Shown piece after piece: positions 41,101 to 53,800 of a DNA stretch of 64,000 bases; within the stretch, counting starts at the first letter, position 1; the number at the start of each line of letters is the position of its first letter. The DNA is from Echinarachnius parma (lineage: Eukaryota; Echinodermata; Echinoidea; Clypeasteroida; Echinarachniidae), in contig JBAMJV010003250.1 in assembly GCA_037951105.1 (NCBI GenBank), forward strand, positions 75,001 through 139,000, in the 5' to 3' direction. The notes under the pieces are model-generated. The model saw nothing but the letters and a program-made list of their open reading frames with translations. It did no database searches and was not told the origin of the DNA. The translations under genes were made by a program, and so were the position numbers.

Positions 41101-44100
41101 GGTCCCAAGCTTGTTGTCGTTATGAGGAGATTCCATAATTATTGTAAAGTATAAGTATTGTAAACCCAAATCTGAGTATTTTCAGGATTAGTCTTTAATA
41201 GGTTAAATACAATTTTGTAAAGAAATGTTTCAATTTTCAGGAAACAAGCAACTTCAGCTGGAAATGTATAAAATCATTTCTATATTCAAGAAAAGTTAAC
41301 ATTTACACCAGGTGCACTGGCGTTCAAGACAGTGGCAGGTATAGTAAACAAAGTCATACAAGACAGAATTATATAAATTACATCATTACAAAGGTTTGTA
41401 TCAAATAACATTATCATAAAAGCAATCAATTATATAATTAGATATACCAAAAATTAAATGTTCTAAGTTTCATATACAAAACTAATGAAATATTATTCTA
41501 TACATTTATCTTTTTGTACATTACTCAATTCTATATTTTTACCAAACTATTATCAAACGATGTTAAATTAATATGAACATATCACAGTTTAATCAAATGA
41601 GCAAAGTGTCACAAATTACTTCTTATCAATCATAAATTCTTTAAATTCAAATCATATCATAAACATATGTTTTTTTCCCATTAAAAACAAAATTGAATTA
41701 AAATACCCTCTTTACAGACAATTGATAAATATATATAGTCAATACCACTACTAAAAATCCTAATTTTCACTCTAAACATAGAAATGGCATCGGGTTTAAT
41801 TATTTCCAACCTATTTGGTTTCATGCTATATTTTAAGTAATATATGTCCTGGTTCCCTAGAGACTTTATACATTGCCAATTTGGTTCCCTTTTAAAAGCA
41901 AACTGGTTAACAGGAATATATTGGGGGAAGATCACTATACATTGGAAGAGGTAGCAACACATCATGAGAGATTGATTCACATACAAAATTTGCAATTATG
42001 TCCCGATGTCCCAATATGTGTCATCATGTTGTCACTGTATGTCACACTGTCTCCAGGTGTGTCGTAATGCTGTCACTGTATATGGAACCCACTTAAACTT
42101 TTGTAGCAGTTTAGAGGACATCAGTTTGGATGTCATCACCATGTGTTCCTTTATACATGTACATACATGTCACAATGTCACATCCGGAACCACATCAGTG
42201 TGACCACCATTGACAGTATTATGTGTGGGCATAATTGAATTCAGCTTATTAATGTTAAGAAAGCAGATCATACTTACCGAGTTGGCATTTCATCCCAGTG
42301 TACTTATCGGGACAGAAGCATGTGTCATTTGCACAGGTTCCTCCATTACGACAGGGGTCTGTGGTGCAGTCAACTGTGGAGCACAGATAACATTCAAGGG
42401 TTAAATTGTAGCAATTACACACAAGTAAAGTATTGGCCATGGACCACGACTGAGCATTTTAGGGACTAGTCCTGAACCCTGTAACATAAAATTTACGATT
42501 AATTGTACAATCATATAATCAACTAATGTAATAAGTTGATTGTATGATAAAATTGATATGCCGTTAGAATTGATTCTACTATTAATTATTTGTATAGCTG
42601 ATCAAATGATCATAAAATTATTCATAAACCTTTTATGTTTAGGGGCCCTGAACGTGTTTACAAATATCTAAAATTCTTTTCTTTCCACCTCCCATAAACA
42701 TTTCATATACATGTAATATACATTAAATATCAATAGATTACTTGTGTAAAATGATGGCCATATCAGATATGTACTGTATGTAATATAAATTGTATACACA
42801 GTATGTTTATGATGAGAAAATGTATTATTTCATTAATATATTATTAATGAGCCCTGTGACATTTAACCTCATACCTCAAAATATGATCAGATCATCTTCA
42901 CCCCAACATGTAAACTCATACCAAGTTTGAAATTGATCCATTTACCGGTTATGAAGATATCGGAAGAATGAAAACGTGACATATGGACATACGGACAACC
43001 CGAAAACCGAAACCGGCTACTCCGTTGGCGGAGGCATAACCATTATTATAACGTAATTTGTTTTACCGACGCATGTTGGGATTGAACCATTTAGGACCCT
43101 GGTAGCCAGACATGTGAGTTCTGCGTCTCCGTTAACCTTGAGTTCCTCATCCACGCACTGGAAATCACACACGGTGCTGTAGTCAACGGCACTCCCAACT
43201 GCACAGCTTCCTTGAAGCAGTTGGGTGTCATACTGAACAGGGCAGGTGATTACTGCCAGGAAAATACAAGAAATAACACAAACAAAACATAAGAAAGCTG
43301 CCATGAAGCAGAATTGAGGATATCGTACTGAACGGGGCAGGTGATAACTGCAAGGAAAATACAAGAAATAACACAAACAAAACATAAGAAAGCTGCCATG
43401 AAGCAGAATTGAGGATATCGTACTGAATGGGGCAGGTGATAACTGCAATGAAAATACAAGAAATAACACAAACAAAACATAAGAAAGCTGCCATGAAGCA
43501 GAATTGAGGATATCATACTGAACAGGGCAGGTGATAACTGCCAGGAAAATACAAGAAATAACACAAACAAAACATAAGAAAGCTGCCATGAAGCAGAATT
43601 AAGGATATTGTACTGAACAGGGCAGGTGATATTAACTGCAAGGAAAATACAAGAAATAACACATTCAAATAAAACATAAGAAAGCTGCCATGAAGCAGAA
43701 TTGAGGATATCGTACTGAACAGGGAAGGTGATAACTGCAATGAAAATACAAGAAATAACACAAACAAAACATAAGAAAGCTGCCACGAAGCAGAATTAAG
43801 GATATCATACTGAACACGGCAGGTGATAACTGCAAGGAAAATACAAGAAATAACACATTCAAATAAAACATAAGAAAGCTGCCATGAAGCAGAATTGAGG
43901 ATATCGTACTGAACAGGGAAGGTGATAACTGCAATGAAAATACAAGAAATAACACAAACAAAACATAAGAAAGCTGCCACGAAGCAGAATTAAGGATATC
44001 ATACTGAACAGGGCAGGTGATATTAACTGCAAGGAAAATACAAGAAATAACGCAAACAAAACATAAGAAAGCTGCCATGAAGCAGAATTGAGGATATCGT

Positions 44101-47100
44101 ACTGAACAGGGAAGGTGATAACTGCAAGGAAAATACAAGAAATAACACATTCAAATAAAACATAATAAAGCTGCCATGAAGCAGAATTAAGGATATTGTA
44201 CTGAATGGGGCAGGTGATAACTGCAAGGAAAATACAAGAGAACAACAAAAATAAAACATAAAAAACTGCCATGAAGATACAAAGAAACAATAAGTAGATG
44301 AATCTTTGACTGGGCGCAGTAGAAAATTATGCCTCCGCTATCACGCAAATTTGATATCAAGTCAAAATTAACATGCACTGAATTAATACTGTAAGCTCAA
44401 TTTTGATGGCAATTTATCAAGCAGATCTTGAGATCTTGAGCTATTTTGGCATATATACATGTATAATGAGTCATGTGAGTGTGACCTTGACCTTTGACCA
44501 CATGACCCCAACATTGTATGGCTACATCATTCCCCTAAGATACATTCAGGTACTTGAGATTTTGCCATTAAAAGCTATTTTTGCATATATATTGCACCCT
44601 GTGACCTTGACCTTTGACCTCATGACCCCCAAAATCTAATCAGATCATTGTCAACCCAATATGTACACTCATACCAAGTTTGAAATTGATCCGTCTACCG
44701 GTTCTTGAGATATCGCGAGAACGAAAACGGGACTGACGGACGGATGGACATATCATAAATATCTTTATAATGGAAGAGAAATTCAGAAAAACACAAAACC
44801 TGTTCCATGCTTCTACATGTATTGGTAATACGAATACAACGAGGTACGAGAACAGGTAGAACAGGTAGTAAGTTTTGTGGATTTTGAAAATGTTGCTACC
44901 CTGTAAAACATGTATTACGCTATCTGGCCGTTAACAGAATACTTACTCTGACAAACGGGTGGAGAGCTGAGTTGGCCGTCGGAGTTGCAGACAGAAATGG
45001 TGTCGGTGAGAAACTCATATCCAGCAGCACCGCAGTCAAACTGACACTGGGTGCCATCTGTGACATCAATTCCTGCTGAACAGTTGCCCAAAAGGTCAGA
45101 GACCGGTCCAACATAACTCACCCTGCACAACCCTGTTGCAAAATGAAAGTTTTATGATAATAAAAAGTATTTGTTAACTACGCCAGTAGATTTAGTAACC
45201 TGATTGGTTACTGTCACATGAGCTGTCACATGAGCATGTGTGCGCGAAATCCCATTACATTTTTTCCCAGTAAAAGTGAAAATTTGCAAAGATCTGTAGC
45301 CCATTTCATTGTGACGTCATAATACAATCTCTTTTGCAGCCCGCGCCATGTAATGCAACACTTGCCGTGTTATATAGCAGAATATTATGTCAGTCACGTG
45401 ACTGTGTTGAGCCAATCAATGACTCATACATTGTATTTTACTAAGTCATATAATATTATACAGTTGTTAACTGGTGGTGGAGGGAAAAGCACGGAATGTT
45501 CCACTCCCAAGGGATTTTAAATGCTATTATTAAGGGAAGAGTGAATAAGTCCCGAGACGTAGTCGAGGGACTTATTTTCTTCACGAAATAGCATTTAAAA
45601 TCCAGAGGGGAACATTCCTGCCATAACAGTGCCATGCAATATATAAAAATATTACATGGCAGCTCATATAGTACTGTATTTACTAAGTCAGGTGATACAA
45701 CTTTTTGTTGCACTTTTCGGCAGGGTTGTACATGTTTATAAACTGAAAAAGGAATGGAAATGTACTGCAGATCAATGGAATTCTCACTTTTACCAAAAGA
45801 TTTTATGCAATCAGTGAGTGATGAGTGAGTGATATTCCTGGATAACTCTCCCACTTTAGGCTCTAGTCAACAGCTAGGCTTGACCAATAATTGTGGCAAA
45901 GCTGTATCAAATAATCCATGATCAGAAAAATTTCCACGGTTGAATAATTTAATAAGACACAATACATGGTCCAAAGATTGTGTGCATTATTGTTAATACA
46001 ATGCACTCTCGGTTTTGTCATCATGCGCACTCCCCTTACACTAAGCTTGTGCACATATGATGGACGTGTTGCATGTACACAATGCACTCTAGACCATGCA
46101 TTATTGGTATAGTGAATTTCTTGTAAACGCACTTCCATGTAGTTCTGCCATGTTGAGATGTTACACTCCTTGCGGGAGTACTAATACATGTATGTCTTAA
46201 TTATCCGACCATGTGGGGCACTTTGAGAACATGCAATACACACAATGGTTATAGAACTGCCATGCTAACAAATAAGATGCCTAGCATATACATGTATCAC
46301 CCAAGTTTGTAAAACAGACTTGTAACCCAATTGAAAAAATGAATTGTCTACAGTAATTTGTCCAAATACACAAAAGGTACATACCCCACAATTCTGTTGA
46401 TTATTCTACAGATATGCAATATTTAAATAAGATTTTGGGTGGAATGGAGTACGAAACCTAATGTCTCTCACTTATTAGAAAAGTATTTGGGGGGGGGGGG
46501 GGGGTTGGATCCCTTTAAAACTTACTAATGCAGTTTGGAACTTCCTCAGAGAAATTCCTACTGGCCTGACATGTCATCTGAGTTGGGCCTTCAAGCTGAT
46601 AGCCATCCATGCAGGAGAATGTACAATTGTCTCTCCACTCAACAGAGCCTCCTGCTAGACAAGTTCCATTTAACCCAGCAACTGAATCATAGGCAGGGAC
46701 GTCGCAAGTTACAACTGTTTGGGAATAAAGAGAAAGAAGAAACTCAATATTTGATTGAGAAAAAACTAGATGGATCTTTGATTGCACGCAGTATAAAATG
46801 ATGCCCCCGCTATCACACAATTTTTATATCAAGCCCAAAATTAACATGTACTGAATTAATTCTGTATCCTGTGACCTTGACCTTTCACTTCACGACCCCA
46901 AAATTGTATGGCTACATTGGCTCCTTACGATACATTCAGGTACTAAGTTTGATTGAAATATGCATTCAGGCCTTTCAGGAAATTGATCAGTCAACCGGTT
47001 CTTGAGATATCGCGACAACGAAAACAGGACGGACGGACGGACAGACAACCCGTATAAACACAATGCCTCCGGCCACTTTGTTGGCGGAGGCATAAAAATG

Positions 47101-50100
47101 GGAAAGTGTGTGGAACTGACTGACAATAAAAATAGATGGATCTTCGACTGCGCGCAGTCGAAATGGATCGATGCCTCCGCCATTGTACGATTTTATATGA
47201 GCAGAGTCACCTTTGACCTAGCGACCCTTTAAATCTAACCAGTTCATTGGGTGATTTCAAGTATGGTGTTTAAACCTGGTGTTAGTGTTTATTAAACACT
47301 AAATCGGGCTTAAACACCATACTTGAAATGACTTAGTGTTAGGATGGTGTTAACATGATGACCTCTGATTTCACCGTTGTACAAACTTCCGTTTCCGACA
47401 GGCGGTGTTTATTGATATGGCAATATACTATCGTAGATGGTGTTGAGCTAGTGTTAGTGTTTATTAAACACTAACTGCAGCCTTAACACCGTACTTGAAA
47501 TGAGTTGGTGTTAGAGGTTTGACCTTGTACTTCCGGCAGTGCCACGTGGTTGCTGGTGTTTAGCTTCGTCTGCTAATCTGCCCAGTAGTGTTAGTGTTGA
47601 GCATGTATACGCAAAACTCCATAGAGATAACAACTTCCATAGGGATCGAAATGAAAGTCATTTCAAGTACAGATCGAGCTAATGTTAGTGTTACTGTTGC
47701 TAGGTGGGCATTAAAATCACAATTCTGAACTGAAATGGTGGTGTTTTCGTTTGTCTAAGCATGTAAAAAGGGTATCAACCTAGATAATTTGTGAAATTTT
47801 ACTTAAGTGAAGTTTATGAAACGCAATGAAAATCTTATTTTTTTATGAATGTATTAATTTGAATATCTATAGTAATTTACGCAAATAAGGTCATACAATT
47901 CATATTTTACCCATACATCAGATATTCACATTTTTTACTACATAAATTATTTAGACCATTATTTTGGAATAGAATAATAATTCATCAAAATAAATTAGAA
48001 TAGCCAGTTTCTTCCTTATGTGTTTTATTGTTTTTATAATGAATTATTTTATGTACATAATTATTTCTTTGTTTTTATACTTCTGCATTTGTATTGTTTG
48101 TGTTGTTTGTTTCATTTCTAACTATAATTTAACTTTTTGAACACCAAAACAAACACTACAAATGTAAACCAGACCAAACCAACGATGTATCTATTTTGAA
48201 CGAAAACTTATATTGGCCAGTTGTTTTGTACACACATCACGAAATTGAGCGATTTTCGGGATTTCGTAACGTGATTTAGTAACGGTAGGTCCGAGCTTTA
48301 CGGTTTGGAGCAATAAAACAAATCTCGGAGGTGGGGGGGGGGGGGGGATAATGGCCCCCAGCCTTGTCGAGCCACATGTACAATATCATACAGAGGTGGT
48401 TAATTCCTGTGATTCTTGCAAAATTGTTACCCCCTTTTCAGGCAGCTAATTATGCTACGGTCACAACTCAGAGCGGCGACCGGTCGATTTGTAGCCTGCT
48501 CGGTCGCCGCTGGAATTTAGGCATCGCCCAACGATTTTGGGGAAGTCGAGCAGGCTGTAGAGCCCCAGCGGTGCCTGGGCGGTGCCCTGTCGGTGTCCCG
48601 CCGGTCACCGGTCGATTTTTAGGTCACAACTGGGCTAAATTAGGGAGTTTCTCCGCGCGGCGTCCCGGCAGTGACCGACCGATGACCCACCGGTTCCCGA
48701 GCGGTCTCCCACCGGTCACCGGCTGATTCTTAAGAAATCGCCCGGCGACCGGCGGGTCACCTGTAGGTGTCCCGTAGGCGTACCGGCGGCGACCCGCCGG
48801 GAATTTATCACAGGCAACCACAGGTTCCGTACAGATGGCGTTCGATGGTAAATGTGAAAGTTTACCTGCAGGACTTTATAATGTTTGATAATTATACAAC
48901 CTTGTATTTGTTTGTAACCAAAAGTGCGCAAGCGGGCGAGAAACATTACGGTAATTGCCTTGTTTGTATGATTTGTCACCTGAAAAAGAAATTCATGATG
49001 TGCCAAGTAAATCAAGCCTAATAGTATTAACTGAATTTACACTGATCTTTCCTTGTACCTGCAGGACTTTATAATGTTTGATAATTATACAACCTTGTAT
49101 TTGTTTGTAACCAAAAGTGCGCAAGCGGGCGAGAAACATTACGGTAATTGCCTTGTTTGTATGATTTGTCACCTGAAAAAGAAATTCATGATGTGCCAAG
49201 TAAATCAAGCCTAATAGTATTAACTGAATTTACACTGATCTTTCCTTGTACCTTATTCTTTTTTTCTTTTTTTTAATGAAGAGTCTTTAATTTGCAGTAA
49301 AGTTAAAATGTAAGACTAGTGGGGTGTATTCTGAAAACCAGTTTAAGTTCAAATTAGGTTAAAATTGTATCTACGTCATACATGTATCTCCGTCACTAAA
49401 ATATGTTTTCGCAAGTCGCTATTCCTTAAAGTGAGGCCTGTAAAGTGTCTAACTCCACGAAAAATACTTGGAGCTTCCTCGTTTCTCTTCTGCCGTGTTG
49501 TTTAGCTTATGGTAAGAGAAGAATAAAATAGGGTTAGATTTTTTCAAATGTCCCTTTGGTATGAAGATAATTATCATTGAAAATCATTATTTCAAAACCG
49601 TTGATCAACAGGTTTTGAATAGTCGTAGCTAAACGCGTCCGCATTGCAGCACGCGTGGCGGCGTGGGAACATTCCGGAGATTGAACTTTGAACGCGAATT
49701 CCATGAATTCTGTACTACGTCTGTAAACATACACGGGTGCGAATATCTCAAACGGCTGATTATTCCTGTGACCATGTATGGCATACCATCAGTATTCGGT
49801 GATAAAATATGAACTCAATATTCGTTTTTTTCACTAGGTAAACAGTGTTCGTTTTCTTTCAAACTTTCACAAATCTTTCAATTGTATTTTACAATGATAT
49901 TGATATAGGATTGCAGTCTCAAATGTCATTTTGTGCAATATCTGACACTTTACAGGTATCACTTTAAAGGGATAGTTGAGTTCTGGTAAGGAGAGTACAG
50001 TTTTGGTGAAACTGAATTTTAGTAACCAAAACCTGCATCATTAGACTACAAACTAATACTGTAGTTATTCTAGAAGGGAACACAATATTACATATGACTT

Positions 50101-50695
50101 AGTAAAGATCATGTTATCATTAAAAAAGAGCCGTTAAAACGTCAGAGTGCGCTCTCTAAACACTCATCGGTTTCAACCATTTTGAATACAATATTGTGCA
50201 TGTGATTCTTTGTGGAAATAGTGATTAGATAGGGAAATAACCAACAACTATTTAAATACCTATTTTGTTACTTTTTGAAAAGAGGAAGCATTTAAAAAAA
50301 ATTTTAACGGCTGGTTCAAAATTATTGAAGTGTGGGGCCCCACATTTATTACAAATGACTATGATTATGGATATTTCAGCCGCTTCTGAACCGATTTTGA
50401 TCAAATAAAGTTTATTCTGTCATTAAAATATTGTGCTCTTTAAAATTTTTCACTCAGTTTTTCATTATCTCACAAAAAATCATTGTATGTAGCGCCCTCT
50501 CTACCAAAACTCAACTATCCCTTTAAGTACAGTGTCATATTTTAGTGACGTAGATATGACGTAGATAGAATAAATTTTAGCCTAAAATCGTTTTCAGAAT
50601 TCAGGACTTGGGCTGTTCTTACATTAATTTTAAAGCGCATAGTGCGGTGGTACATGAAATAGTAAAATGATATGATTAAATGTAGACTCGCATGC

Positions 50696-50769
<74 letters not shown>

Positions 50770-50783
50770 CGTGTGTGTATATG

Positions 50784-50826
<43 letters not shown>

Positions 50827-53800
50827 TTGTGGAGCGCCTATATACATACCAAACAATGATCGATTTAGGTCAAAAATAGGTCAAGTTGGTCATCGGCTGC
50901 AGAGCGGTCGCCGCCCGGTGACCGACTGATCTCCCAGCGGCGACCGGGCGGCGACCGCTCGGCAGCCGATGACCTATTTTACCAATTTTTGACCTAAATC
51001 GCTCGACGGCGACCGCTCGATTAGGTCGGTGCCCGGGCGGCGACCGCTCGGCCACCGAGCGTATTTTGGGCGGCGAGTGAAAAGTGAGCAGGCGCCGCCC
51101 AAATTTTAACTCCGCGCTAAAACTTCAGCGGCGACCGAGCGATGCCTAAAAACCAGCGGTGCCTGGGCGGCCGCCGCTCGGTGACCGAGCGATTTTGGCT
51201 AAAAACTCGCCGCCCGGCCGCCGAGCAGGCTACTTTTTGGGGTTGTGACCATAGCATTAGTTTCGAAACCAGAATGTTTTGATAAATAGGCCTTATACGT
51301 TCTAGCTCCCATGTTTTAAAAAAGCCTATGAATGACTGCTACTTTCAAAATACTTAGTTTACACCTTTTCAGTTCGATGTTGAGAATGAGAAAGATCAGA
51401 ATCTTGTTGTCATCAGTTTATATTTGAAGCATCGTGATTCATGATGATTATTTCCCCCCCCCCAACACACACTCCTCTAGAGGACCCTGTACGTAATGTA
51501 TACACTGACAATTGTTTGTACATCTTTGACATTTTATAAAAACTTGTAATTAAGTTCAAAGCTCTACGAGATTTGTTTTTAATAATGGCAAAAAAAAAAA
51601 AAAAGTTACCACATCGGGGACTCGAACCCACTTCTAACAATTAATTTATTATGTGATACACGTGCGAGCGGCCTTACCCACTCCGCCACAGAATCCCTAA
51701 TGATCACGTGACAGATTTAATCAAACTATATAACATGTCACGTACTATCGGTATTCACTCGGAACTTGTACCGTGATGCCACTGCGAGTTATGCCTTCAT
51801 CGTCGGCTATGCAAACCGCTAGCGCTAGCGATGTGTCTCTGCACGCGGCGGGCATTCAATTTTTTAAAGAGAGTCACGCACATTTCTTGCGAGTTTAGTT
51901 ACGAATTCCACCAAAAATAGGGAATATCCACTAACATCGTATCGATCAAGTGAATGGTTTGAATATTTTCTTCTAATTATGGTATTTAATGCATGCATGT
52001 GGTAAGTCTTTATTACGATTTGCTCTATAATTCGTAAGCATATGAAAGTTTTCGTCACCATTTTAAGGGGTTCTGGTGATATTTGTCTGGTGTTGACTAA
52101 CACTATCGATCCTGATATCGATATCAGGGTTTGTACCGATTTGGTATGATCGTTTTCGGAAAGTTCGTGACCTCCTCTTAATCTGGAAGCTGGTGTTTAG
52201 CTCAGATTAGAGGCAGTTTTTCATCCTCAACACTAACACTAACCCCAACACCATACTTGAAATCACCCATTGGCTTCTCAAGATACATACATGTACCAAG
52301 TTATATGGCAATCTGTCAACCAAATCTTGAGATATCACGATTAAGAGCTATTTTTTGCAAACAATGAGTCGTGTGACTTTTGACCTCATGGCCCCAATAT
52401 CTGATCACTTAATTCTCTCATTAAGATACATTCATGTACCAAGTTTGGTGACAATAAGTCAATTGGTTCTTGAAATATCGCGATAACGAGCAATTTTTGT
52501 ATATACATGTATATACCCATGTAAAAAATTACCTCAAGCTACCGCAGTAGTACCACAGTATATATGGTATCTGAAGTACCCACAGTATTACCGCAGCAGT
52601 ACCGCAGTAGGTACTGCAGTACAAGTACAGCAGTAGTACTGCTGTACAACCGCATAACTACCAATTTACCGGAGTAACTGTACTGCCAGTACCGCAGTAC
52701 AAGTACTGCATACTTACTGCAGTAGTACTGTAGTACTTTTTTACAAGGGTAATGATCGAGCCCTGTGACCTTTGACCCTATGACCCCACAATCTAATCAG
52801 GTAATTGGCAGCTCAAGACACATGCATGTACCAAGTTAGGTGACAATAAGTCAATTGGTTCTTGAGATATTGAGATAACGAGCTATTTTTGCATATATAA
52901 TGAGAACTGTGACCTTTGACCTCATCACCCCACAATCTAACCAGTTAATTTGCTCCACAATACATACACGTACTAAGTTTGGTGGAAATCTGTCAACCAG
53001 TTCTTGAGATATCGCGATAACGAGAACAGAACATACGTATGTACGGATGGACGAGCAGATAACATAATGGGTGGAATTCACAAAGGAGGTTTGTAGGAGG
53101 TTTGTACAAACCATGGTTTGACGATGGTTTACATCTATGGAATGCTGCTCGCATACCGTAAATTGTAAATCAACATTGTTAACAAGTATGGAGTTTACAA
53201 TTCTTCTCCATCAGTTTACAAATGGCATTCCATAGATGTAAACCATGGTCAAACCATGGTTTGTACAAACCTCCTTTGTGAATTCCACCCAATGCCATAA
53301 TGACAGCCACCATTATCAGAATAAAGGAATAGACATATAGGAAAGTTGCAAGTAACAACTGTTATTAAGAAAAAAGAAGAAAAAGGTTCTTTAAAGCAAC
53401 TGGTTTGGTAAAAGGTGCTTACTCTGACACATGGGTGGCGAGGTGAGTTGGCCATCAGAGTTGCAGGTTGAAGCAGGCTCAGAGACTAACGTGTAGCCTG
53501 TACTGCAGTCAAACTGACACTGGGTGCCATCTGTGACATCAATTCCTGCTGAACAGTTGCCCAAAAGGTCAGAGACCGGTCCGATGTAACTCACCCTGCA
53601 CAAGCCTGTTACAAAACATACATTTAATGATGTTATAAAGTTACAGTGAATTCCTTATAAACAAACTCAGTTATGCCATGCTGTGATGTTACACTCCTTG
53701 TGCAATACCACTTTGTCTTATCATACCCATGGGGCAATACATGCAGTACAAACAGTGGATATAGAAGTGCCATAATAACAAACAATAAGATGGCTAGCAT

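Larger units (their letters stand above)
48446..51262. mobile_element. 2.8-kb TIR element with GC-rich subterminal repeats
   Basis: atgctacggtcacaactc (near 48450) and gggttgtgaccatagcat (51240-51257) are inverted ends. Just inside, 48475-48830 and 50880-51235 consist of short repeats of ccggtcgattt and cggcgaccgctcgg type in opposite orientation. The interior holds a 193-bp exact duplication, a second MITE and microsatellites. No transposase is seen. Confidence 0.7.
47249..52268. mobile_element. 5-kb composite element, 3-bp ATT target, GGGTGATTTCAAG ends
   Basis: gggtgatttcaagtatggtg at 47249 and caccatacttgaaatcaccc ending at 52268 are inverted ends flanked by ATT (47246-47248, 52269-52271) inside an otherwise continuous repeat. 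Just inside lie gtgttagtgtttattaaacac foldbacks. Three-base AT-rich target and GGG ends suggest PIF/Harbinger; no transposase is seen. It contains several other elements, listed separately. Confidence 0.85.
47130..53320 (+). repeat. SINE-like repeat copy split by two later insertions
   Basis: 47130-47248 holds the left part (gatggatcttcgactgcgcg ... ccagttcatt); the right part resumes at 52269 (attggcttctcaagatacat) and is broken again at 53068 (gataacataat) by a 222-bp element. Other copies show the uninterrupted order, which proves the two insertions. Confidence 0.85.

Noticed and set aside
43017..44290. Overlapping 140-190-codon - strand reading frames with hydrophobic repeats
   Set aside because: They arise from the 95-99-bp array of exon fragments read through intron parts in all frames; only 43252-43067 is a real exon.
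50542..50929. His-Thr and Cys-Val repeat reading frames
   Set aside because: Dinucleotide microsatellite; no coding evidence.
51607..51701. Functional tRNA on the - strand
   Set aside because: Promoter boxes fit but acceptor stem does not pair and the middle is too long and AT-rich.
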